From: Rhizobiales bacterium PAR1
Lineage (GTDB): Bacteria > Pseudomonadota > Alphaproteobacteria > Rhizobiales > Beijerinckiaceae
Direction: 5' to 3'
Length of the DNA stretch: 64,000 nucleotides
NCBI GenBank assembly: GCA_002256205.1
Contig: NKIW01000005.1
Location: forward strand, 186,001 to 250,000
In this document: piece by piece, positions 55,011 to 64,000 of the stretch
Numbering within the stretch: position 1 is the first letter of the stretch
Layout: the number at the start of each line of letters is the position of its first letter
Notes under the pieces: generated by a model
Databases searched by the model: none
What the model was told of the DNA's origin: nothing
The model's input: the letters and a program-made list of their open reading frames with translations, nothing else
Position numbers and translations under genes: made by a program

Positions 55011-55844
55011 ATGGCGGTTGAGGCGACAACGCCTGAGAATGCCAGTGCGCCGGGTGCTCCCCGGCGCTCTTCGCGTTTTTCTGGTCTTGCCATCGGCCTC
55101 CTGCTGCCGGTTGGTCTTGCCATTGCACTCGAAATCGCGGTGCGGATGGGCTGGGCGCAGGGCCGCCTATTGCCGCCGCCGAGCAAGATTTACGCGACGC
55201 TTGCCGAGCTGATGGCCTCCGGCGAATGGTTTCGCCATGCCGCCGCGACCATGCTGCGCGTGGCACTCGGGTTTGGCATCGGCGCGGTGATCGGCATCGT
55301 GGTGGGTGCGATTTCCGGCTCGCTGCCGTTCTTCCGCAAGCTGGTGGACCCGACGATTCAGGCGCTGCGTGCCGTGCCCTCCATCGCCTGGGTGCCACTG
55401 TTCATCCTCTGGCTCGGGATTTTTGAATCCTCGAAAATTACCCTGATCGCGGTGGGCGTTTTCTTCCCGGTCTATCTCGGCGTGTTGGGGGCCGTGTTGA
55501 GCGTCGATCGCAAGATCATTGAGGTCGGGCGTGTTTTCCGGCTCTCGAAGGTTGATCTCGCGCGCCGGATCATGCTGCCAGCGACACTCCCGGCGACCAT
55601 TCTCGCGCTGCGTTCAGGCCTCGGCTTGGGTTGGATGTTCGTCGTTGCTGCGGAGTTCATGGGTGCTTCCGAAGGCCTCGGCTTTCTGCTTGTTGATGGC
55701 CAGCAGGTTGGTCGTCCCGATCTCATCATCGCGGCGCTGCTGTCGTTTGCCGTGCTCGGTTTCCTGACCGACTGGTTGCTTGATCTTGCTACCCGCCCGC
55801 TGCTGGTGTGGCGTGACGACCTCTCGACCTCGGAACGGCAGTAA
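55011..55844 (+). CDS. ssuC: ABC transporter permease (SsuC/TauC type)
   Basis: Membrane permease of 277 residues with about six transmembrane segments; AVPSIAWVPLFILWLGIFESSK is the EAA-loop region and LARRIMLPATLPATILALRSG the coupling helix. It works with the binding protein upstream and the ATPase downstream. ATG 55011 follows AGAGG. It is 18 bases from ssuB. Confidence 0.92.
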   Translation: MAVEATTPENASAPGAPRRSSRFSGLAIGLLLPVGLAIALEIAVRMGWAQGRLLPPPSKIYATLAELMASGEWFRHAAATMLRVALGFGIGAVIGIVVGAISGSLPFFRKLVDPTIQALRAVPSIAWVPLFILWLGIFESSKITLIAVGVFFPVYLGVLGAVLSVDRKIIEVGRVFRLSKVDLARRIMLPATLPATILALRSGLGLGWMFVVAAEFMGASEGLGFLLVDGQQVGRPDLIIAALLSFAVLGFLTDWLLDLATRPLLVWRDDLSTSERQ

Positions 55845-55862
55845 GGATCGGGAGCACCACTG

Positions 55863-56648
55863 ATGCTTGAGCTGAAATCCGTTTCTCGTGTGTTCCCCGG
55901 TGGCCAGCAGGCCCTCTCGGACATCAATCTCGAAATTCCGCAGGGCGGCATTGTCGCACTGGTCGGTGGTTCGGGTTGCGGCAAGACGACGCTTCTGCGC
56001 CTCATCGCCGGGCTTGATCGCCCGAGTGCGGGCACGATCGCAGTCGATGGCAGCGTGATCTCCGGGCCTAGCGAAGAGGTCGGCATCATCTTTCAGGAGC
56101 CGCGCCTGCTGCCTTGGCTGTCGGTGGAAGAAAACATCGGCTTTCCGCTTGCGCATCTTTCCAAGGATGAGCGCCGCGAGCGCGTGGATCGCGCGCTGCT
56201 GCGCGTCGGCCTCGGTGGGCTCGGCAAGCGCTGGCCGCGCGAACTCTCCGGCGGGCAGGCGCAGCGCGTTTCCATCGCCCGCTCGTTGGTCGCGCGCCCG
56301 AAGGTGCTGCTGCTCGATGAGCCTTTCTCCGCGCTCGATGCCTTCACCCGCGCCTCGCTCCACGATCACCTGATCGCGCTCTGGGAGGCCGAACGCCCGA
56401 CGCTGGTGATCGTCACGCATGATGTCGAGGAAGCTGCGATCCTCGGCGATCGCGTCGTGGTGATGCAGCCGCATCCGGGGCGGATTTTCACCGAATTCCG
56501 CGTCAACCTGCCGCGTCCGCGTGATCGGCTGGACGATGCCTTCCATGATACCAAGCGCCAGATCCTCAAGGCGCTTGACGGCTCGCTCGCAACCCAGCAA
56601 GCGAATGCCAAGCCCGCCAGTTCAGATGCCGCCGCCTTCTGGTGGTGA
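55863..56648 (+). CDS. ssuB: ABC transporter ATPase (SsuB/TauB type)
   Basis: ATPase of 261 residues with Walker A (LVGGSGCGKTTLLRL), Q loop (IFQEPRLLPWLSV), signature (ELSGGQAQRVSIARSL), Walker B (VLLLDEPFSALD) and the H switch (IVTHDVEEA). The C-terminal ~25 residues are a tail after the canonical end. It is followed by an osmC-family gene with 16 bases between. Confidence 0.95.
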   Translation: MLELKSVSRVFPGGQQALSDINLEIPQGGIVALVGGSGCGKTTLLRLIAGLDRPSAGTIAVDGSVISGPSEEVGIIFQEPRLLPWLSVEENIGFPLAHLSKDERRERVDRALLRVGLGGLGKRWPRELSGGQAQRVSIARSLVARPKVLLLDEPFSALDAFTRASLHDHLIALWEAERPTLVIVTHDVEEAAILGDRVVVMQPHPGRIFTEFRVNLPRPRDRLDDAFHDTKRQILKALDGSLATQQANAKPASSDAAAFWW

Positions 56649-56664
56649 GTCACAAGGAAACGTC

Positions 56665-57192
56665 ATGACCGTCCAGAAAATCGACGCCGAAGCCCTCCGC
56701 ACCCTTCAGGCCCCGCTGAAGTCGAAGTATCGCGATAACGCCGATGCCGCGACCATCACGCTCAAGGCCCGTGGCCATGTCGATGAAGCCAAGATCGCCT
56801 GCAAGGTCGAGACCGGGCGCGCCATTGCCGAGGCTGGCCTGCATCCGCTCACTGGCGGTTCGGGTGCGGAACTCTGCTCGGGCGATATGCTGCTCGAAGC
56901 GCTGGTCGCCTGCGCGGGCGTCACACTCAAGGCCGTTTCGACCGCAATCGGCATCGAGATGAAATCGGCGGAAGTGGTGGCAGAGGGCGATCTCGATTTC
57001 CGCGGCACGCTCGGCGTCGACAAGGAAGCGGCTGTCGGCTTCAAGGCGATCCGCGTGACCTTCAACATCGATACCGAGGCGGATGAAGCGCAGGTCGCCC
57101 AGCTCATCAAGCTGACCGAGCGCTATTGCGTCATCTTCCAGACGCTGAAGACCCCGCCGCAGTCGAGCGTTTCTGTGGTGCGCGCGCACTGA
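56665..57192 (+). CDS. OsmC/Ohr-family peroxiredoxin-like protein
   Basis: Protein of 175 residues. Cys in LLEALVACAGVTLKAV and a second Cys in ERYCVIF are at the two family positions that form the redox pair, and GSGAELCSGD adds a third cysteine. OsmC proteins reduce organic hydroperoxides. The position directly after the sulfonate-type ABC genes is seen in related bacteria and may mean co-regulation. ATG 56665 follows AAGGA. Confidence 0.87.
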   Translation: MTVQKIDAEALRTLQAPLKSKYRDNADAATITLKARGHVDEAKIACKVETGRAIAEAGLHPLTGGSGAELCSGDMLLEALVACAGVTLKAVSTAIGIEMKSAEVVAEGDLDFRGTLGVDKEAAVGFKAIRVTFNIDTEADEAQVAQLIKLTERYCVIFQTLKTPPQSSVSVVRAH

Positions 57193-57268
57193 ATACAGAA
57201 TGCCGCAAGACAGGCGGCGCGACCGGTGTTAGGCAAGGGGTCTGATCACTTCTGAACCGGCCGCTGTC

Positions 57269-58081
57269 TTGTCCTTAACTTTCCTGATGCTTGGTCTGAA
57301 AATGGCCATTGCCGCGACAATTGTCGTGATGACCTCTGTCATCGCGGAGCGTTCGCGCCCCTTTATTGCTGCGATGATTGTCACCCTGCCAGTGTCGGCG
57401 GGGCCTGCGTTGGCGTTTCTGGCAATGGAGCATGATGACGTCTTCATGCGCGCGACCCTGCTCGGCGCCATGGTCACCAACCTGATGACGCCGATCTATT
57501 GCCTCGCCTATGTCTGGGTCGCGCAGAAGCGCGGCACGGTTGTCTCGCTCGCCGCAGCTTTTGCAGCATGGGGCACGGCGGGACTCATCTTCCGCGAAGT
57601 GAACTGGACGCTTCCCCTCGCGCTGGTCGCGACGGTTCTGGTTTATGCCGCCATCATCCCGGCGACGAAGCGCTTTGTCTCCAACACGCTGGTGACGGCA
57701 CCGCCGCGGGCGTGGTTTGAAATTCCCCTGCGTGCTCTTGCTGTTGCCTGCCTTGTTGCGGCGGTGACTTCGCTGAGCTGGAGCATGGGGCCGTATTTTT
57801 CCGGTACGCTCGCGGCGCTGCCGTTGGTGCTCACGAGCCTCATCGCAATTCTGCAGCCGCGCATCGGCGGCCAGCAAACCGCTGCGCTGATATCCAACAG
57901 CATCGTCGGGCTTTTCGGCTTCGGTTTTGCCATTGCCGCCGCTATCGCCGTCACACCCTCGCTCGGGCGTTACTGGGCGCTGGCGGTTGGCCTTGCCGGG
58001 TGCTTTTTGTGGAATGGCGCGCTGGTCTTGCGCAAAAGCGCCGGCCGCAAACCTGTGCCGGGCGAAGGCGCGACGAGTTAA
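57269..58081 (+). CDS. Polytopic membrane protein of unknown function
   Basis: Protein of 270 residues with about eight hydrophobic segments (for example [17 protein letters not shown] and [17 protein letters not shown]) and no family motif I can name. The start is TTG 57269 or ATG 57287; neither has a good ribosome site. It may belong to the upstream transporter operon, 76 bases away. Its stop overlaps the mutS stop by four bases (convergent genes). Confidence 0.65.
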   Translation: MSLTFLMLGLKMAIAATIVVMTSVIAERSRPFIAAMIVTLPVSAGPALAFLAMEHDDVFMRATLLGAMVTNLMTPIYCLAYVWVAQKRGTVVSLAAAFAAWGTAGLIFREVNWTLPLALVATVLVYAAIIPATKRFVSNTLVTAPPRAWFEIPLRALAVACLVAAVTSLSWSMGPYFSGTLAALPLVLTSLIAILQPRIGGQQTAALISNSIVGLFGFGFAIAAAIAVTPSLGRYWALAVGLAGCFLWNGALVLRKSAGRKPVPGEGATS

Positions 58082-60807
58082 GTCTCCTCCAGCAATCCGC
58101 GTAAGGAATAGAGCGCCTCCAGCGCTTCGCGTGGGCTCATTTCATCTGGTCGGATCGCTTGAAGCGCCTTGCGCAGTTCATCCGAGGCGGGCGGCGGTTC
58201 TGCCGGACCAGCCAAACGGAACAGCGGCAGGTCGTCCACCATCCGCGCCATGGGCGAGGCGCGGTCCGCGCGTTCAAGCTCGGTGAGAATCGCGCCGGCG
58301 CGCTTGACGACCGAGGCGGGAAGCCCTGCGAGTTTGGCGACCTGAATGCCATAGGAGCGATCCGCCGCGCCGGGCACGACCTCATGCAGGAAGACGACAT
58401 CGCCCTTGTAGGCCGAGACCTTCATCGTCACCGGATGGAGCCGGTCCAGCTTCGATGAAAGCGCCGTCAGCTCATGAAAATGCGTTGCGAACAGCGAGCG
58501 GCAACGATTGGAATCGTGCAAGTGCTCGATAGCGGCCCAGGCGATGGAGAGCCCATCGTAGGTCGCGGTGCCGCGCCCGATCTCGTCGAGAATGACGAGC
58601 GATTTCGGCCCCGCCTGATTGAGAATCGCCGCCGTTTCCACCATTTCGACCATGAAGGTCGAGCGCCCGCGCGCCAGATCATCCGCCGCACCGACACGGC
58701 TGAACAGTCGATCGACGATGCCGATTTTCGCCGATTTCGCCGGCACAAAACTGCCCATTTGCGCGAGAATCGCGATCAGTGCATTCTGCCGCAAGTAGGT
58801 CGACTTACCGGCCATATTCGCGCCGGTGACGAGCAGGATACGCCCGGCACCTGTGCAATCCTCGGGCGAAAGATCGCAGGCATTGGCGATGAAACTGCCG
58901 CCTTCCGCCTTGACCGCCCGCTCGACCACGGGGTGACGGCCGTCGGTGATCTTGAAGGCGCTGTCCTCGCTCATCACCGGCAAGGTCCAGTCCTCGCGTG
59001 CCGCTAGATCGGCAAGGCCTGCGAGACAATCGAGGCTGCTGAGCGCTTCGGACGCGGCTCGAATCAGGCTGTCTGCGGCCAGAATTTCCGCAGCGAACCC
59101 GGCGAAATGGTCGAGTTCGCGCTGGAGCGCGCGGCCCGATGCTTCGCCGATCTTATGTTCGAGGCCGGAGAGTTCAGCGGTCGAGAACCGCATCGCGCCC
59201 GCCATGGTCTGGCGGTGGACGAAGGTTGCGTTGAACGGCGCCTGGAGCATCTTTTCGCCAACGGCCTGCGGCACCTCGACATAATAGCCGAGCATGTTGT
59301 TGTGCTTGATCTTGAGCTGCCGCGCGCCGGCTTCCTCGGCATAGCGCGCCTGCAACTGGGCGATCACCTCACGAGAGTTGTCGCGCAGGGCGTGGAACTC
59401 ATCGAGCACCGCGTCATATCCGGCTCGGATGAAGCCGCCATCGCGCTTTTGAAGCGGTACATCTTCACGCAGCGCGGCTTCCAGTCTCGCACCAAGCTCG
59501 GCGGGGGAACGCAACAGCGTATCGCGCGCCGCTTCGATCAGAACGCCGAGATCCGGCCCCGCGAGCACATGCGCTGCGATGTCCTCGGCCTGAATGAGTC
59601 CTTGCGCAATCGCGGCAAGATCACGCGGCCCGGCACGCTCCAGCGCGAGGCGGGAGAGCGCGCGGGGCATATCCGGCACGCGCTTGAGACGCGTCCGGAG
59701 CGCATCCCTGAAGTCGCGATCCTCGACCATTCGCAGCACGGCAAGATGACGCGCGCGCACAGCAGGAAGATCGGTGAGCGGTGCGGCAAGCCATTGCGAG
59801 AGCAAGCGCCCCCCTCCCGCGCTCACCGTGCGGTCGATGGTGGCAAGGAGGCTTCCCTCATGCGCGCCGCCCAGCGTTCGGACAAGTTCGAGGTTCGCGC
59901 GGGTCGCAGCATCAATCGCCATGGTTTCTCCCGGCTGGCGGCGCCTTGGCGGCGAAAGCGGCGGGCGGGCACCGAGTTGCGTGCGTTCGAGATAAACGAT
60001 GATCGCAGCAATCGCGGAAAGCTCGGCGCGGGAGAAGGCGCCAAAGGCATCGAGCGTCGAGACATGGAAAAAATCGAGGATGCGCTTTTCCGCCGAGGCC
60101 GGGTCGAAGCCTTCGCGCGCAAGCCGGGTGACAGCGAAGCGGTTCCCTACAAACAGTGCCGAGAGCGCTGGATCATCGCGCAGGGCATCCGGTACCAGCA
60201 TTTCCGAAGGGTCGAGCCGGGCGATCTCGCCGGCAAGATCCTCCTGCGCGACTCCAAGCACGACGCAATCCCCGGTCGAGATATCGACCGCTGCGAGCGC
60301 ATACTCATGCCGTGAACCGCCAGTTTTCTGGCGGGCCAGCGCGAGCAGCACATTGGCGCGGCGGGCATCGAGCAGGCCCTCTTCCGTGATCGTTCCCGGC
60401 GTGACGATGCGCACGACATCGCGCCGCACCACCGATTTTGATCCACGCTTTCTGGCCTCCGCCGGGTCTTCCATCTGCTCGCACACCGCGACGCGATGCC
60501 CGCCCGCGATCAGCCGCTGGAGATATTCATCGGCGCGGATCACCGGCACGCCACACATCGGGATATCCATCCCGGAATGCTTGCCGCGCTTGGTCAGGAC
60601 GATGCCGAGCGTGCGCGAGGCGACTTCCGCATCCGAGAAGAACAGCTCGTAAAAATCGCCCATGCGGTAGAACAGCAGGCAATCCGGGTTCGCGGCCTTG
60701 ATCTCGATATATTGCGCCATCGAGGGCGTGGTGCGCGCAGCCTCATCGAGCGCCAGTGGCGGCGCCTCGTAAGGTTCTTGCGGCGGATCGAAGGCAGGAT
60801 CACGCAT
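58078..60807 (-). CDS. mutS: MutS mismatch-repair ATPase
   Basis: Recognises mismatches and starts methyl- or nick-directed repair with MutL. The 909-residue product has the mismatch-binding domain Phe-x-Glu ([15 protein letters not shown] near residue 45), Walker [18 protein letters not shown] (about residue 660) and [20 protein letters not shown] (Walker B region). The length is typical of alphaproteobacterial MutS. It is a single gene, divergent from maeB. Confidence 0.97.
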   Translation of the reverse strand: MRDPAFDPPQEPYEAPPLALDEAARTTPSMAQYIEIKAANPDCLLFYRMGDFYELFFSDAEVASRTLGIVLTKRGKHSGMDIPMCGVPVIRADEYLQRLIAGGHRVAVCEQMEDPAEARKRGSKSVVRRDVVRIVTPGTITEEGLLDARRANVLLALARQKTGGSRHEYALAAVDISTGDCVVLGVAQEDLAGEIARLDPSEMLVPDALRDDPALSALFVGNRFAVTRLAREGFDPASAEKRILDFFHVSTLDAFGAFSRAELSAIAAIIVYLERTQLGARPPLSPPRRRQPGETMAIDAATRANLELVRTLGGAHEGSLLATIDRTVSAGGGRLLSQWLAAPLTDLPAVRARHLAVLRMVEDRDFRDALRTRLKRVPDMPRALSRLALERAGPRDLAAIAQGLIQAEDIAAHVLAGPDLGVLIEAARDTLLRSPAELGARLEAALREDVPLQKRDGGFIRAGYDAVLDEFHALRDNSREVIAQLQARYAEEAGARQLKIKHNNMLGYYVEVPQAVGEKMLQAPFNATFVHRQTMAGAMRFSTAELSGLEHKIGEASGRALQRELDHFAGFAAEILAADSLIRAASEALSSLDCLAGLADLAAREDWTLPVMSEDSAFKITDGRHPVVERAVKAEGGSFIANACDLSPEDCTGAGRILLVTGANMAGKSTYLRQNALIAILAQMGSFVPAKSAKIGIVDRLFSRVGAADDLARGRSTFMVEMVETAAILNQAGPKSLVILDEIGRGTATYDGLSIAWAAIEHLHDSNRCRSLFATHFHELTALSSKLDRLHPVTMKVSAYKGDVVFLHEVVPGAADRSYGIQVAKLAGLPASVVKRAGAILTELERADRASPMARMVDDLPLFRLAGPAEPPPASDELRKALQAIRPDEMSPREALEALYSLRGLLEET

Positions 60808-60909
60808 GTGTCAGGGCAATGTCCGGTTTTTGCGGCGGGAAGAAGCCTCTCCTAGCATGGCAATTCGTCGAATTCGATATTGCACCGCCGAAATAGCGGG
60901 AATCCACGC

Positions 60910-60938
60910 TTGAGCATTGGGGACAACGCCCCTAGGGT
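60910..60938 (+). promoter_or_regulatory. Possible maeB promoter
   Basis: TTGAGC (60910-60915), 17 bases, TAGGGT (60933-60938), 72 bases before the maeB start. The -10 is weak. Confidence 0.35.
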
Positions 60939-61009
60939 CGAGGGCTCGATTGCTTCGTTAGGAGCAACGATCCGCCAATAAACGCCATCTAGCCGCAAGA
61001 TTGTTGCTC

Positions 61010-63295
61010 ATGTCCGCGCCCAACGATAAAAAAAGCCGCTCCCGCCCGACGTTCACCGATCAGGAAGCGCTCGACTTCCACTCCCGCGGCAAGCCCGGCA
61101 AGCTGGAGATTGTTCCCACCAAGCCGATGGCGACCCAACGCGACCTTTCGCTCGCGTATTCGCCGGGTGTCGCGGTGCCGGTGAAGGCCATCGCGAAAGA
61201 TCCTGCGCTGGCCTATGAATACACCGCCCGTGGCAACATGGTCGCGGTGATCTCGAACGGCACCGCCATTCTCGGTCTTGGCAATCTCGGCGCGCTCGCC
61301 TCCAAGCCGGTGATGGAAGGCAAGAGCGTGCTCTTCAAGCGCTTCGCTGACATCGACTCGATCGATCTTGAGGTCGATACGGAGGATGCCGAGGCCTTCA
61401 TCAACGCGGTGCGCTATCTCGGCCCCTCGTTCGGCGGGATCAACCTTGAGGACATCAAGGCGCCGGAGTGCTTTATCATCGAGCAGCGACTCAAGGAATT
61501 GATGGATATCCCCGTCTTCCATGATGACCAGCACGGCACTGCGATCATCGCGACGGCGGGGCTTCTCAACGCGCTCGAAATCACTGGGCGCGACATCCAC
61601 ACCACACGTCTTGTGGTGAATGGCGCTGGCGCGGCCGGCATTGCCTGCGTCGAGTTGCTCAAGGCCATCGGCTTCAAGCCTGATAACGTGATGCTCTGCG
61701 ACACCAAGGGTGTCATCTATCAGGGGCGCAAGGAAGGCATGAATCAGTGGAAATCCGCCCATGCCGTGAAAACGGATCGGCGGACGCTGGCTGAGGCGCT
61801 CGAAGGCGCCGATGCGGTCTATGGCCTCTCGCAGAAGGGCACCCTGACCAAGCCGATGATCGCCTCGATGGCGGCAAACCCGATCATCTTCGCGATGGCG
61901 AACCCCGATCCGGAAATTACGCCGGAGGAGGTATCCGAAATCCGCGATGACGCCATCATGGCGACGGGGCGCTCGGATTATCCCAACCAGGTCAACAACG
62001 TTCTCGGCTTCCCCTATCTCTTCCGCGGCGCGCTCGACGTGCAGGCGACAACGATCAACATGGAAATGAAGATCGCCGCAGTCAAAGCGCTTGCCGCGCT
62101 GGCACGCGAGGAAGTGCCCGATGAGGTCGCCGCCGCCTATGCCGGTGCGCGCCTCAAGTTCGGTAGCGAATACATCATCCCGCTGCCCTTCGATCCGCGC
62201 CTGATGGCGCGCGTCTCCGGCGCGGTGGCGCAAGCCGCGATGGATACGGGGGTTGCCAAGAAGCCGCTGAAAAGCCTCGCTGAATACGAGCTCGCGCTCT
62301 CCCATCGCCGCGATCCGGTCGCAGGCGTTTTGGCGCGCGTGTTCAGTCAGGTTCGCCGTAAGCCCAAACGCGTCGTCTTCGCGGAAGGCGAGGAAGAGGT
62401 GGTCATCCGCGCTGCCGTGAGCTTTGCGACCCAAGGGCTCGGCACCTCGGTGCTGGTCGGACGCGAGGATCGCATTCAGGCTGCGGCGAAGGCCGCTGGC
62501 ATCGATATTCGCGGCAAGCTCGAAATCCACAACGCCCGGCTCTCGACGCGGAATTCGGCCTACGCCAACTTCCTCTACGAGCGCCTCCAGCGGCAGGGTT
62601 ATCTGCTGCGCGATTGCCAGCGCCTCATTAACAATGACCGCAATGCTTTCGCGGCCTCGATGATCGCGCTCGGCGACGCCGATGCGATGATCACCGGCGT
62701 GACCCGGAATTATTCCGCCGCGCTCAGCGACATTCGACGCGTGATCGACACAAGGCCTGGGCATACACCGATCGGGATCAGCCTCGTGCTGGCGCGCGGC
62801 CGCAACGTGCTGGTGGCGGATACAGCGGTGCATGAAATGCCGACCGCCGAGGAACTCGCGGGCATCGCGACCGAAGCGGCTGGCGCCGCCCGGCGCCTTG
62901 GCTATGCGCCGCGTGTTGCGCTGCTCGCCTTCTCGACCTTTGGCAACCCGACTGCCGAGCGTTCGGAGCGGGTGCGCGAGGCCGTGAAACTACTCGACAG
63001 CCGCCGCGTTGACTTCGAATACGATGGCGAAATGGGCGCGGATGTCGCGCTCAATCCCGAGATCATGGCTTCCTATCCGTTTTGCCGTCTCTCGGGAGCG
63101 GCGAATGTGCTGGTGATGCCGGCGTTCCACTCGGCGGCGATTGCCACCAAGATGTTGCAGGAACTCGGTGGCTCGACCGTCATCGGTCCGTTGCTGGTCG
63201 GCTTTGACCGCGCAGTGCAGATCGTGCCGATCTCGGCGAAGGACACCGATCTGGTGAATATGGCGACTCTGGCGGCCTTCGGCGTCGGCGGGTAA
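61010..63295 (+). CDS. maeB: NADP-dependent malic enzyme with phosphotransacetylase-like domain
   Basis: Protein of 761 residues that decarboxylates malate to pyruvate. The malic enzyme half has SLAYSPGVAVPVKAIAKD, the nucleotide loop VVNGAGAAGIACVELL (about residue 203) and NPIIFAMANPDPEITPEE. The C-terminal ~320 residues (from about 445) match phosphotransacetylase (VFAEGEEEVVIRAA, DADAMITGVTRNYSAAL), usually non-catalytic and regulatory in MaeB. ATG 61010 is preferred over TTGs just upstream. It belongs with pckA and the PTS genes to PEP-pyruvate balance. Confidence 0.96.
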   Translation: MSAPNDKKSRSRPTFTDQEALDFHSRGKPGKLEIVPTKPMATQRDLSLAYSPGVAVPVKAIAKDPALAYEYTARGNMVAVISNGTAILGLGNLGALASKPVMEGKSVLFKRFADIDSIDLEVDTEDAEAFINAVRYLGPSFGGINLEDIKAPECFIIEQRLKELMDIPVFHDDQHGTAIIATAGLLNALEITGRDIHTTRLVVNGAGAAGIACVELLKAIGFKPDNVMLCDTKGVIYQGRKEGMNQWKSAHAVKTDRRTLAEALEGADAVYGLSQKGTLTKPMIASMAANPIIFAMANPDPEITPEEVSEIRDDAIMATGRSDYPNQVNNVLGFPYLFRGALDVQATTINMEMKIAAVKALAALAREEVPDEVAAAYAGARLKFGSEYIIPLPFDPRLMARVSGAVAQAAMDTGVAKKPLKSLAEYELALSHRRDPVAGVLARVFSQVRRKPKRVVFAEGEEEVVIRAAVSFATQGLGTSVLVGREDRIQAAAKAAGIDIRGKLEIHNARLSTRNSAYANFLYERLQRQGYLLRDCQRLINNDRNAFAASMIALGDADAMITGVTRNYSAALSDIRRVIDTRPGHTPIGISLVLARGRNVLVADTAVHEMPTAEELAGIATEAAGAARRLGYAPRVALLAFSTFGNPTAERSERVREAVKLLDSRRVDFEYDGEMGADVALNPEIMASYPFCRLSGAANVLVMPAFHSAAIATKMLQELGGSTVIGPLLVGFDRAVQIVPISAKDTDLVNMATLAAFGVGG

Positions 63296-63338
63296 GAGAA
63301 GGGCGCGGCGCGCGCCGCGCAATTTCTGGCTGCCCGCG

Positions 63339-64000
63339 ATGATCGAGACCAACGCCGCCCTGCCGATCAACGCCGTTCTGCCTGCGCTGCAAGCCGCGCT
63401 GGCAGAGCGCGGCAAGGCTGTGCTGGTCGCCCCTCCGGGCGCGGGCAAGACAACCGGTGTACCGCTTGCCTTGCTCGACGCGCCTTGGCGCAACGATGGC
63501 ACCATTCTCGTGCTCGAACCGCGTCGCATCGCTGCGCGCGGCGCCGCCAGCCGCATGGCGATGCTGCTCGGCGAAAAGCTCGGCGACCGCGTTGGCCTGC
63601 GCGCCCGGTTTGATACGCGCGCTTCCAACGCGACCCGTATTCTCGTTGTCACCGAGGGCGTCTTCACCCGGATGATCCTCGATGATCCGGCGCTGGAAGG
63701 CATTGCTGCCGTCCTCTTCGATGAATTCCACGAGCGCTCACTCGATGCCGATATGGGGCTAGCGCTGGCCCTCGAAACGCAGGAAGCGCTACGGCCTGAT
63801 CTCCGCCTCGTCGTTATGTCCGCGACGCTCGATGACGCGCGGATCGCAACGCTGCTCGGCGATGCGCCGGTGATCACCAGCGAAGGCCGTACCTTTCCCA
63901 TTGAGACACGCTATCGCGGGCGTGACCCCAACGCGCGCGTGGAAGACCAGATGGTGAGCGCCATTCAGGTCGCCTTGCGTGGCGAGACAGGTTCAATTCT
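63339..64000 (+). CDS. hrpB: HrpB, ATP-dependent DExH helicase (cut by right edge)
   Basis: The first 220 residues of an HrpB-type helicase: Walker A VAPPGAGKTTGVPLALL, LEPRRIAARGAASRMA (motif Ia), VTEGVFTRMI, the DExH motif VLFDEFHERSLDADMG and motif III VMSATLDDARIA. HrpB is a DEAH/RHA-type helicase of unknown physiological role. The ATG at 63339 follows the maeB stop by 43 bases. The open frame continues past the window end. Confidence 0.9.
   Translation, partial: MIETNAALPINAVLPALQAALAERGKAVLVAPPGAGKTTGVPLALLDAPWRNDGTILVLEPRRIAARGAASRMAMLLGEKLGDRVGLRARFDTRASNATRILVVTEGVFTRMILDDPALEGIAAVLFDEFHERSLDADMGLALALETQEALRPDLRLVVMSATLDDARIATLLGDAPVITSEGRTFPIETRYRGRDPNARVEDQMVSAIQVALRGETGSI

Noticed and set aside
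60989-62833. A 614-codon open frame on the minus strand within maeB
   Set aside because: Antisense to the conserved malic enzyme; composition is typical of a GC-rich shadow frame.
63303-63320. Perfect 18-base GC palindrome before hrpB
   Set aside because: Made only of G and C with no loop or T run; likely low-complexity and not clearly functional.

Overview
The window is a gene-dense, high-GC chromosomal segment from an alphaproteobacterium, most likely of the order Hyphomicrobiales (Rhizobiales). I infer this from gene content and order: AddAB instead of RecBCD, a TsaE-phosphotransferase fusion next to a DivL-like kinase, ahcY, the ptsH / EIIA-Man / hprK / chvG / chvI series followed by pckA, hrcA-rph-rdgB-hemW, glnD after gshB, dnaK-dnaJ, and an MbfA-type ferritin/VIT1 iron exporter with an Irr-like box. 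There are no tRNA or rRNA genes, CRISPR arrays, insertion sequences or phage genes, and no stretch over 300 bases lacks a gene.

Layout. 1-12.3 kb (all minus strand): AddA (cut by the left edge) and AddB for double-strand-break repair, a MurU/AmgK-type peptidoglycan-recycling pair in which the kinase is fused to TsaE, a DivL-like pseudokinase, and ahcY under a palindromic operator. 12.3-13.3 kb: a small SnoaL-like protein and a divergent HxlR regulator. 13.3-17.1 kb: a regulatory phosphotransferase branch (HPr, EIIA, HprK) continuous with the acid/envelope-stress ChvG-ChvI system. 17.3-20 kb: a HugZ-like protein and PEP carboxykinase. 20-31.3 kb: heat-shock repressor HrcA, RNase PH, RdgB, HemW, a lipoprotein, RsmI, YraN, GshB, GlnD and GrpE. 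31.3-37.9 kb: mixed metabolic genes (gpmA, dapB, pyrF, cysK, a PmtA-like methyltransferase) with two DUF1330 paralogues and a secreted phosphoesterase. 38-41.4 kb: dnaK-dnaJ behind a sigma-32-type promoter. 41.4-53.7 kb: TRIC-like channel, Ada-like repair protein, endonuclease III, UppP, GST, QueG, an epimerase, an OlsB-like acyltransferase, a hybrid histidine kinase, ComM and MbfA. 53.8-58.1 kb: an SsuACB-type ABC transporter with an OsmC protein and a membrane protein. 58.1-64 kb: MutS, the malic enzyme-phosphotransacetylase fusion and HrpB (cut by the right edge).

Working links. pckA, maeB and gpmA surround the PEP-pyruvate node that the regulatory PTS and ChvGI are known to sense or control in this group. 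HrcA, GrpE, DnaK and DnaJ are one stress module spread over 20 kb. rph-rdgB-hemW, gshB-glnD, hprK-chvG and addB-addA are joined by 4-base start/stop overlaps.

I do not see an undescribed multi-gene system. The most interesting signals are: (i) a 44-bp dispersed palindrome in three copies, one reading in frame through the start of queG with compensated arms; (ii) Phe in place of the phospho-acceptor in the DivL-like kinase; (iii) a 143-base out-of-frame overlap between the TsaE-AmgK fusion and murU; (iv) a 24-base tandem duplication carrying the rdgB ribosome-binding site; (v) well-formed operators at ahcY, mbfA and the lipoprotein/rsmI divergent region.
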